From Archilochus colubris (lineage: Eukaryota > Chordata > Aves > Apodiformes > Trochilidae): 64,000 nucleotides of DNA. The stretch spans positions 6,758,627 through 6,822,626 of the forward strand of contig CM041092.1 of the NCBI GenBank assembly GCA_023079485.1. Direction: 5' to 3'. Position numbers and translations under genes: made by a program. Each line of letters begins with the position of its first letter. Positions within the stretch are counted from its first letter, which is position 1. Shown piece by piece: positions 14,501 to 26,500 of this stretch. The notes under the pieces were generated by a model. That model was not told where the DNA came from and did no database searches. It saw nothing but the letters and a program-made list of their open reading frames with translations.

Positions 14501-17500
14501 GTACTTGATTGATAGAAACACTTCCCTAATGAAAAGCAGTATGCAATGTTTGTGCAGTATTGAAATATTTTCTGAACCCTATCAGTATCTACTGAAACCC
14601 AAGGGAGAAATCAGCCCATCTGCTATTAGTTGGTCCCTCTTATTTCCATTTTAAAATATTTTGTACAACCTTTAACTTTCTTTTACTTTAGACACTCAGT
14701 TGGTTTTGCGTGGAATCATTTTTCTAAAGCTCATTTACTTCCTGTTCAGGGTTTAACTTTCACTGCTGCTACTCACGTTGTGTTTGCTGAATTATATTGG
14801 GATCCAGGGCACATTAAGCAAGCAGAAGACAGAGCACACCGAATTGGGCAGCACAGTTCTGTGAATGTTCACTTCCTCATTGCAAAAGGAACCATGGACA
14901 CTCTCATGTGGGCAATGCTGAACCGCAAGGTACCTCTCGGTGTGTGTGGAGTAGGAACTGAATAATCCAGAACTTTCTATGCTTAAGATAGCACCAAAGT
15001 GCATGTGCAAAGCAACATTCTTGCTTTTAGAGATCAGTATCTGACTGTAGGAGAAATTGACAGACCTAGAGCTGCCAATCATGAAAATGTCTCTTCTGGA
15101 TTAGTCTTGTCTAGCTTTTTGCTCTCTGCTTAACATCCAAAGATAAATAAGGTAACTCTAAGCCAAGACAAATGGGATGGGTCACAGCTACAGAAGACTG
15201 TTATCTTCCTTCTAGCTTTTTACTGCTCTGCTTGTTCAATTCAGAGTTTTTAGGTTTTCTGCACATAACAGCTAGAGTATCTTTGGCTTGGTTTGTTAGG
15301 ATTTTCTTAATTATATGAATGTTCTGCCTTAACTAAGCTTTGTTTCAGAGAGGCAGAATCATTTGAGAAATAATTATTCAGTAGACCCAAGATTACATTA
15401 ATCTTTTGTTGTGATTTTCTTTAGGTATTACTTAGTCCTTATTAGGAGCAATAATTCCATCCTGCTTTTTTTCCTTTCGTGGAAGATCTTCAAGAGTTCA
15501 CAGGACTAATAAAACTAATTTGGCTGGTTTGTTTTTGTGACTGTTTTTTATCCTTTGATGCCATTCATTAATGTCTTGTTTCAGTAACTGAGGTGTATTA
15601 GTATTCTGTCAGCTCTTGTTTTCTGACACTTCCCTAAGAACCAACATAGAAAGAACTGACTTTTAAATTCTAGTTGTCAGAATAGTTTGAGATTGTGGTT
15701 ACACAGGATTTCTCCTGATTCGTACACCAGTTTAGAGTTGTTGTTCCTGCATTTGGCTACCCCTGTGTTGCAGAGGAGTTCATTTGTTTGTGTCCATACA
15801 GATACTACATTGAGAAGCTGATAAATATATCTTTTTGCCAATATATTCCTCTCCTGCTGCAAAGTAATCACAATTTAGATAATCTAAGTACTTCAAACTT
15901 TACTTGACACTTCCTTGGGGAATGAAATTCTTTATTCTAATTCCTGTAAGTATTTCTAACAAAATATCAGTCCAGTATTAAGAGTCTCCTTTAATATGGT
16001 GCAGGTGGTCTCAGTAATTCACCAATAATTCCCCTTACATGTTCTGTCACTACGCTGCTTCTTACAATTAATTCTCTCCTTGTTTATCTCCACATGCCAA
16101 ACAAAACATGTTAAGATTAAGAGATGTACAAAATGTATACATTATCTTTTAACTTCTGAACATTTTGTACACACCTTTTCACGAGCCATACTGTGTTAAA
16201 TACACTACTTACTGTTGTCCTTGCAGAAATGGCTGCTGGAAGAGGAATAGTTTTAATATAGGTTTTTTTAATTACTACAGGGTTTCTTACTTTCAAATGC
16301 TGAATTAAATTTTCAAGGGAAGCAAACTGGGTAAAAATGGGTAAAAAACTTTGGTTCGACCTGTGAATTTGTTGGGAGCTTTATGCAAATCATCTTTCTA
16401 CAGGCCAAAGTTACAGGCAGCACCTTGAATGGCAAGAAAGAGAAAATGCAGGCTGAAGAAGGTGATAAGGAGAAATGGGATTTTTTGAGTTTTGCTGAGA
16501 CCTGGACCCCAAATGAAAGTCTAGAAGATCCCAAAAATGAATTTATGTTTACACACGTAAGAGTCGAAGCCTCTTTGTCTTTTTTCTTTCATTTAAAAAA
16601 ATCTTAACCATTGCTGACTTAGCCTTTCTGTGAATTACAGACTTTAGTAATGGATAAACACTAAATAAGTAGCAAAAATAATGTAGGTTCCATTTTTAAA
16701 ATTAGATTGACTTGGGGAAAGTGCTCTGCTGGGTATAAATATAACCTACAGACTTCTGATGGGTCCTTATGCTATGTTTAGGTGACTGAGACATCTTCAG
16801 AGTGGGATAAAACAAACAAATTTCTGTTCAAATGACATCTTTATTTAACTGCACTGAATTGAATTGGCCTGTATTTTAAAAACAATGTTTAAAAGCCTTT
16901 TCTTGTAATAGACATCACCAAGATAGGCACGTGCCATACCAATTCTGTGTGTTTATTTTATGATAAATAAATGTGATTTGTTTTATGCTGGTTTAGAATT
17001 TTTATGAGAATATTGTAAATACTTTTTACAAAACAAAAGAGGAATTTTAAATTTTTCTGCTAGCTGTTTGTTCTTAAAGGAACAAGGTTTGGGTTTTTTT
17101 CCATCACCAAAGTAAACAATAGCTTCTTGAATTAGAGAGTAATATTACTGAAGAAAAATCATAAATGTAACAGCTTCTGATGCAGTAATTTTATGTAGGG
17201 CTTACATTTTTTTTTCTCTTTCCTAGTTTGAAAAGGAAAGACAGCATGACATACGTTCTTTCTTTTCCCCCAAATCTGCCACTGAGAAGAAACGCAAAAT
17301 ATTTTCTGGTAATGAATCACTGCATAATGATTTAAAATCATCTGAAGTCACAAAAGAAGGTGATGCAGAGGAGAGCAATGAAAACCTGGATTCCACAAGA
17401 ACCAGTGATGTGGATATCAGCTGTCTTGAAAGTACCTGTGAACCTGAAGCTAAAAGAGCAAGAAGCATATGTGAGTCTACTCCAGTCAGCTCCAGTAAGG

Positions 17501-20500
17501 AAGAGAAAATACCTTTGACTGGAGAAGAGCCCTCTTTGTTTTCAGAAAAAAGCAGTGAAGTCCTTCCTTGTGGCTCAGATACTTCAAGCAAAAGTACAGC
17601 TTTAAATAAAGTTTGGCACTGCAGCGTTTGCACTTACAGCAATAATGAATTGCTTCCTTACTGTGAAATATGCAATAGCCCTCAAAACAGTAAAGGTAAG
17701 GAACGTGTGCTGCAGAGAAAATATGCATTTTGCATTTCAGCTGGGATTAGCTTCAGAAAAAACAGTACTTTTGAATACATGAATATGCAAAAACTCACAC
17801 AAAATATGAAGAATGCTGTCTTTATGTGAACAGATACCCATTAAGTGATACTTGTTAATTCTGTTTTCCCCCAGGGTCTTTTACATGATTCTACTTTTAA
17901 ACAAATGGCACATTCATATAAATGTTAACAGGATATAAATTCTACGAGGAAGAATGTATGCTCAGTTTTCTTTGCACAAATGTATCTCTTCTTTTCCTGG
18001 AGGTTTGTTTATTCTGAATCCAATTAAATGGCAAACTTCTCTACCTTTCAAAACTAAACAACGTGGTATATTTGTTTAATTACATTGGATGTTGTATATT
18101 TGTCAGGAGAGATGACAAATCTCTTCTGAAAAATATGGCATTTTTCTAACAGTTCAGTGTAGCTGTCTTTTATTAAATGTATTTAATCTATCTGGAGGCT
18201 TTATTATAAATCTATTCCCATATTTGCAATTTAAATTACAAGGGAAAGAGAAAGGTTCTTTGCCCAGGTTTTTGAAATTTTATTCAGGTCTCTTGTGCTT
18301 GTCAAGTAGGGACAACTTCTGTTTTCACAGGTATAGATCAGTGCCTGGAAAACTGTTATGTGTGTTTATGATATACAATAATTGTATATTAAATAGAACT
18401 GGTAACTACATTATTTATTGCATATATTCTGACATGAAGCTGGGTGCATGAAATTGCATAAATGGAAAACTTTATTCCATGTGTTTCTTTTTCCTAGCAT
18501 TACAGGTAGCTCTAGTTTCCTAAGCGGTTGCACAGTAATAATATTAGAGGACAAAACACAAGATTTTGTATTTTGTTTTGCATAATCTTGTCTCCTTCTG
18601 TGTTTGGTTAGGTGTCTGCTTGTCTGGGTGCCATAAATAATTCCTTTTCTTGTTTCTTCAACTGTAGTTGAGAGAAACTGTGAAGTTTCCAGAAGCCAGA
18701 CTGAGGAAGATGTGTCAAAGGACTCCAGAAGAAATGAGGAGAGAGCAGCGTGCAGTGCTGAAGATAGAAGAGAAGATTTTGGGGCAGTGGTGTCCCAGCA
18801 CTCTGATGAAATCAGCAAACAGGAAACTGTTGAAACTGAAAACAAAGAAAGTGAAAAAAAGTGTGGAGGAGGTAAAGTGGGTCTCCTGTGAAAGAAAGAT
18901 TACATCCCATTAGGAAACTGTATTGCATGCCTCTGGCATGAAAAACTACTTAAATAAAAACCTACAGATTTGGAAGGGATGAAAGTACATACACTAGCAC
19001 ATGACTGTCTCATCTTATGGGATGTTTATTAAATGTTGATGATGGATAAACCCAGCCTTTCCATAAAACTTCTGGCTGACAGAAGAACTGTGTCACACTA
19101 GCAGTGGTGAACCTGTATAGTTTTATTGAAATTTATGATGACATTTACTTGTGTTGAGGACAGCCACAGGCAAAACAGATAGTTGGTAATTCAGGAAAAA
19201 CAGGAAAATAAAATGCACAAATATCTTGGTAGCTTGCTGCTTGAGCTGTGACTCTTGAGCTGTGTTGTTCTGGGATTAGATAAAGAATTCTTATGTGATA
19301 TATATTCTTCTGGGTTTTGTTCCTCAATTACCAAACGTTTGGAAAAGAAAAGGAAAAAAGAAAGATTACAATGTTCATACAAAAATGTGCTTGCATTTAC
19401 ACCAAATTAGGAAATTTCACAAATAACCTCTTAGAAACAAATATAATATGATCTTCAGTGTCTGAATAGGATGAACAAAATTAATGGAGAAAAAAACTTG
19501 TAATATCAACATTTTTTTCTTCATAGGAGATGTAGACATGTTTCCAATATATGATGGGCTTATGTTCTGTGCAAGCAGGAATACTGATAGAATTCACCTT
19601 TATACGAAGGTAAATCTGAATTATGTATGTTTGTTGGAGTTTTAAAATTATGAAGTAAAATGTTGTCCTATGAAATGTGTATATATGCTCTCGTTTGTTA
19701 TACTTTATATATAAAGACTGGTGGTTTTGTAATAGCTTAAAAGTACAAAAATCAGGTAGCTCATAATTCTAGTTTGTTTTCTCAGAGGAATTAAATAATA
19801 ATTCCCTAGATATACAACTTCTAACACTTCTCTTACCTTACAAAATATGCCTAATAAATTAGATTTATGCTCAAATCATGTTAGAAGTGCAAGTGATAAT
19901 TGTTTAAGATTCCTTTTCTTATTAGTGTCTCATCACAAAGTATTTGTAATAGAAGAACATGCAAAGTTAAAACAAAAATGACAGTGGATCCTGACAGAAT
20001 TAAGTAAGTAAATAAAATGCTGTCACTACATTACCAGAAAGCTAGACATTGGTGCTGTGCTTAAGTCAGTAACTTCCTGAATAAAACACATTATCATTCA
20101 TCATTTTTCAAGGGGGAGTCAGGACTTTCCAGTCCCTTCTTTAAGGGGATAGAAAAGTTCACTGAGAAGATTTCTTCAAAGCTACTGAATGAGTTCATGT
20201 GTTCAGGTGAAACCTCAGAGCATCACAAAGAACTGAGGGCGAGTCTTTGAGATGACAAGTTTTTATTAGGCTGACTGATACAGCTGGAAAAAAATCAAAG
20301 AGTACCCTCTTGAATCTGAAAACTTGTTTAATATACTTAAAATATACATTGCTCCCTAGCTTCACACAATATATTCAAACACAGGTCAGGATTGTTGTCA
20401 TCTTGGATTAAAATTTCACTATGCACAAAATCTTTCTGCTGAACCATGAGACACGGGGGAATTCCACTCCAATTCTATCTCTCAGATGTTTGTGAATCAT

Positions 20501-23500
20501 CAATAAATTCCTGGATTACATGTACCCACTAGGACAAATTGTTCCTAAAAATTAGGTGGATGAAACTTTATTCAGATATTTTAAAAAAATATAATAAAAC
20601 AGTGGTCTTCAGTTATTCACTTACCTTGAAAACCTGGTCAAGAGGATTATCATTTCAGTTTCCTGATTTAAAGCAGTTTGTGTATGAACAATTTACAGAG
20701 AAAAAAACTCAGATATGAATTTAAATGGGCCCCCCAGTTCAGGAAGGATATTGAGGTCCTGGAGCAGGTCCAAAGGAGGGCAACCAGGCTGGTGAAGGGA
20801 CTTGAGCACAGATCCTATGAGGAGAGGCTGAGGGAGCTGGGGGTGTTCAGTCTGGAGAAGAGGAGGCTCAGGGGAGACCTCATTGCTCTCTACAACTCCC
20901 TGAAAGGAGGTTGGAGCGGGGGTTGGTCTCTTTGCCAGACGACTTTCAACAAGACAAGAGGGCACGGGTCTTAAGTTGTGCCAGGGGAGGTTTAGGTTAG
21001 ATATTAGAAAGAATTTCTTTACGGAGAGGGTGATCAGACATTGGAATGGGCTGCCCAGGGAAGTAGTGGATTCTCCGTCCCTGGAGATATTTAAAAAGAG
21101 ACTGGATGTGGCACTCAGTGCCATGGGCTGGGAACTGCAATGGTGGTTCAAGGGTTGGACTCGATGATCTCTGAGGTCCCTTCCAACCCAGCCAATTCTA
21201 TGATTCTATGATTCTAAATTTCCACCCTGTTTACTCCTAGGTATATTAATGTGAATCATATTGCTTGTATATGTGCCATTGTTATACATCTGCAGCTTAT
21301 TCTTTGTTTCTGGAAAATCTTACCTTGAGGAACTAAGTTTTAGTAGGAAGGGAGGTTAATTCACTTGGGAAAGATAATGTTTTTTTTCCTAGAGTGTTCT
21401 ACACTGCATCTGTAATCAAAACTGTTTTCTTGTCTAGGATGGTGAACCACTGTATCATAATTTCATTCCATTGGACATACAACTGGATAACTGGGAGGAT
21501 TTACCAGAAAGTTTCCAGCAGAAACAAAATCGTTCAGTGGTAAGAAAAAAATTCTACTGCTATGGTAATGTCATATTTAACACAGAGGGCTTTGACTTAT
21601 TTTTTTTTTAAGTAAATGAAAAACACTTCTAGGGCTTGGAATCCAGGCACAGTTTCATCAATGCAAGCAGATATTATAAATGTTGTTATGAATATTAATT
21701 ATGCAATCTGTTACTTTGGCAAATTATCCCATCTCCTGTTAACGTTTCCGTAGGTGGAATCAACCAGGCATAATTTAATTTCTCTTTTACAACATTAGTA
21801 ACTAACAGTCATAAGTCAACAAAATAGCTTTTTAAAGGTTATGAATTAAATGGGGCACAGGGTTTGCTAGATTGTACCAGAGCTGCAGTTCTGAGCAGGC
21901 TTTTACTCTCACTTCTTCCTTCAGTCCTCTAACAGTGGCCAAGCTCTCCTGAGACACGTAGCACCCGTTACTTCTGTAATAAAGATCTCATCCACAGAGG
22001 TGCTTGAGGAGAACCTTAACACTGTAAACCCAAGTAGTCAACTAAGGAAATACAGAATTCTACTTACATGTGCAATGTGATCTTCTTAACATAGTTTTCT
22101 TAGCTTTTTTTCTCCATTTCAAGATAAATATAGTTTGGAAAATCAGATTATGTCATGTAGGAATGAAATTGATTCTTTTTGGTAGGTTCTCTGGCAAGGT
22201 TTGAACTTATATTTGCAGGACAAATGTGTGAGGGATTTAGCCAACTGTGTGAAGCAGCTAATGAGCAGGTGACATGGATGTTGCCAAAGGATTTTAGAGC
22301 TTTTTTCTGGACTGGAAAGAGAAGTGAAGAATCCAGTGTTTGTGGTCAAGAGAGTGGCACTGCTTTATGGAACTTCCTATCCCTGTCCTTCAGCCTTCTC
22401 TAGAAGATCAAGAGTAGTAAATACTCCTAAAAAGAATCAAGGAATACCTTCTTGTTTTTGTTCCCATTATATCTGGCCATGAGACTGATCTGGAAACTTT
22501 TATATTTGCCCTGTAAATATACTCCAAGAAGCAAAAGAAGATCATAGGCATGTCATAATCTTGAAGTATGGAAATTTGCTCCTGGTTAAAGCTGAAGTAA
22601 CAATTAAATCTGTACTGTTTGTTTCATTTATTCTCCCCATAATCCATGTGATACTGACTGTTATAGGTAGTTGCAAGTCAGTGGGGGGGAAAGTGGAAAA
22701 ACAGAATGGAAAAAAAATCTACCAAGCTGTTTGTTCAGTGCTGTTCTCTCCATTTCTATCCTGATATCTGTTAAACAGTTCATCAGTTTGTCATCAGGAT
22801 CCTGTGGCTGTGTGAATTTGAAATTACTATGAAAGCAGATGAAAAGCAGGTTAAACTGCTCAAAACTGCTGTCCTTTGACTGTTTGGATGGTAAAGCATG
22901 TTTCCACTTGCTGGTCACATCTTTGTGTGCTGCACTGAAATGCCACAGAAAATAAGATAGTATTGCCATTAAAAAAAAAAAGTGTTGTTGCAGTAATTGT
23001 AATTACAATATTACAGTCTGATTTCTCATACCAGGACAATTAATTTCTAATTTGCTATAATAATTTTTATCATGCATATTTGTCTGACACAGATTCTGAG
23101 GTTTGTGAAAGAATGGAGTCATCTAACAGCAATGAAACAGAAAATCATCAGAAAAAGTGGTCAGATATTTTGTAGCCCTATTCATGCTGCTGAGGAGTTA
23201 TCTAAGAAGCAGTCAGTGGTCGGCAGCACAAAAAGGTGTGTGGTCTTTCATTTGTCTTCCTAATGGCTTCAGGAGGTTTGATGTATCAAATGCAACTTCA
23301 GTGGAATGATGCAGAGGTTAAAGTGGTTCCTCAGTGATTGCTTCTCAGGTGGTGACACAAGAAGGCAACCCAGCCTGTGGGAATGGAAGTGTGGGATTGC
23401 ACTGTGCTGCATTCAGTAGCTGATCTGGCTTTGCTGTGCTGCTTGTTTAAACATCTGGAACTTGCCAGAGATTTTTTTTCAGGAAAAATCCTGACTTCAG

Positions 23501-26500
23501 GGACTTAAAAGAGAAGTGAGGTCGAAGAGTCTTGTTGTTTTCCCCACATGGAAGCAGAAATAAAACATTAGTGATCCAGCAGTGATAGAATGCTTTATTC
23601 ATAATTCACAAACCACTCCAGCCCTCTCTAATACTAATTTGAATTTTAAGCAATTCTATTCCCTGTGTATGTCATTTCACAGAACTGTTGTTTTCCTTGC
23701 TGGGTGTTACTGAAAAGTAATAGCAAGTAATCCTTGTTAAAATCTGAATTTACCTTTTGTCCACTTTCTTTCCTTTTCCTGTTATGCTCTCTTCCTTGAC
23801 AGACATTTTGCAGCTTCAGTCTTGTTATTGCTCTCCACAAAACTCAGCTCACCAAGGTGCCTCTGCAAACTGTCTAAAACTATTTTATTCCTCTCAGTCC
23901 CTGCTGTTAAATTCTCTGGGGTATTTTGGCTGTAGGTAAGAATTCAAGCAAGTAAATAGAGTTTGCAATTCCATTAATACAAAGAGAACCAGCAGATAGT
24001 AAGTGTTTCTTAACCTGTTGCTGATTGTTTCCTTCCGTAAGATGCAGGAAAGATCTGTGAACTGTGTTAGAAAATACAGTGTAACCTACAGTGGTCATCT
24101 GAGGTGGGTAGTATATAGGGTTTGGCATATGGTACAGAGAAGTGAGAAGTGGTCTGAATAGTGGGTTTTGGGAGAATGATCAGATGGAAATGATTTTAAG
24201 AGTTTTATTTAAGAGCAGTGGTGTTTTAGGAAAATATCTCTCATTTAATATGGCAGTATTATGGTGAAGTACGTTTTCCTTTATTCATTTCACATCTGGT
24301 AAATTAAGAGTGCTTTAAGAGAAAATGCTGTACCAATTTTGCTCCAGCCAAAAGTGAATATTCTTAGAGGAAGATTGTCTCCTTTTCAGTATATTGACAG
24401 AATTGTGAATTATTTCAGGTATGTGACCAAGGAGGATGTAGCAGCAGCCTCACTTAGCAAGGCCAGCAGCAGTGGGGGCAGCGTGCGCCTCATCTCCAAA
24501 GAAAGTGAGATTTGTCTGAAGAGTGAGAACACTTCTGCTGAACAATCAGATCACTCCACAAAGTAAGTTCATTAATGAAATAAGGTGATGAAGCTGTTTC
24601 TCCTCAGGTTTCTTTAAGAGATCAAAATTGTTTGCTCTGAGTGTATACCTTTCTGATGCACAGCGTTTCGATAGGAAACTTGCTGCAGTGCTAATAAGCT
24701 GTGTTTTACAATTACATCTGTTGTCTGCTGATATAGCTGCTAATTAACTCTGATTAAACCAAAACAATAATGATTCAGCTAAGGAAAAAAGGTTAGCTCA
24801 GGGCCTGCTTGCAAGGACAACAGCAAATTAATCATAGAATTTCCAGGGCTGAAAGGGGCCTTTAAGATCATTCAGTTCCAACCCCCCTGCCATGGGCAGG
24901 GACACCTCCCACAGCTCAGGTTGCTCAGAGCCCTGTCCAGCCTGGCCTTAAAAACTTCCAGGGATGGGGCTTCCACCATCTCTCTGGGAAACTTGTGCCA
25001 GTGTCTCACCACCCTCATGGTGAAGAACTTCTTCCTGAATTCCAGTCTAAATCTACCCTCCTCCAGTTTCAATCCATTCCCCATGTCCTATCACTCCCTA
25101 GCATCCTAAAACTCCCTCCCCAGCTTTCTTGTGGGCTCCCTTCAGAGTCTGGAAAGCTACAATAAGGTCTCCTTGGAGCCTTCTCTCCAGACTGAAACTG
25201 GGGACTCCAAATTTTCTATTCTGCCTCAAAATGTATAAAAAGGGTGAAAAGAACTAGAAAATTCTAGACAGAAAAATGCTCTTTTAAAATATTTTATTAA
25301 ACAAGCAGTGTGTACATGCCTGGTGGAAGCCATCATTTCTTTATAAATACAGCATTATATCAGGTAGTAATTGAGTGCACATGTGTAAATACAGGAAGAT
25401 GTGCTACAGAAAAACCTGTCATATTGTCAAATTTTGTTTAAATGGAAGCATAACCAAGTAGATCATTGCACTATGGAGGTACCAACCTAAGCAATATAAA
25501 ATACTATTTCAACTGAAATAGATATTTCAGAGCATAAAAGGTATCTAACTGAAATATACAGCACATAAAAACCCACTTTATTGTTGGCTGAATACCTCCT
25601 TTATTAACAACTGCACTTTGCTCTCTGCAAACAGGTTGCTTTCAGAAAATGGAAAAGACCCCTCAGTTCCTCATTCATCCCAGCCTCCAGCTGAAGGCTC
25701 TTCCCTCTCCAAGGGATATTTGCAAGCTTTGGACAGCCAAGGGAACCCACTGTGCCTCAGCTGCCAACAGCCAACAGCTCAGCTTGACCCAGCCTGCCAG
25801 GCCCATGCTTGGGACACAAGATTCTGCTCTCATGCCTGCCAGGAGGACTTCTCCATCCGCTCTAGCCAGAGCTACATCAGGACTAAAGTGTTTGAAATTG
25901 AACATGGTGTTTGCCAGCTCTGTAAGGGAAATGCCCAAGAGCTTTACCTCAGCATCAGGGATGCTCCCAAGAGTCAGCGCAAGAAACTGCTGGAGGGTTC
26001 TTGGATGTCTCACCTTCCACTTGGGCAGGTAATAACACTGATTTTTAAGCAGCAGCAGCTAAGCTGTGTATTCTTCTATCAGGGTTGTTCAGAGAAATCC
26101 AAAATGTTCTTCTTACAGGTTGAAGGTTAACCTAGCACCAACAACACAACAAGAAAAACCAAAATCCTCAACACAACCCCCCCCAAGTGTGTGCTCTAAC
26201 ATATTTTTCATTGCTGAAAGGCACAGGCATCAGAATCCAGATTCCTTAGGGATGTGAATATTGCAACCAGATTGACTTGCAATTCACTTTATTAGCAAAC
26301 TTTGTGGTTAATGAAACAATTTAAGAATGGATATAGTGCAGTACTGGGTTACTTCTACTTTGCAGAATGCTTGATAGGAAGTTAAGGAAAGCCATTTGTC
26401 ACAGCTCACCTCAGGATCACCTTAAAGTGCATCACCAGCTGGCAGCCTTTTTCCATGGCTGTGATTTCTTCTTCACTGACTTGAAGGCAGTGGAGCAGGG

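Noticed and set aside
20678..21167. ORFs on both strands around 20.7-21.2 kb
   Set aside because: They lie within a CR1 3' segment and are broken by stops and indels; no functional reverse transcriptase domain is present.
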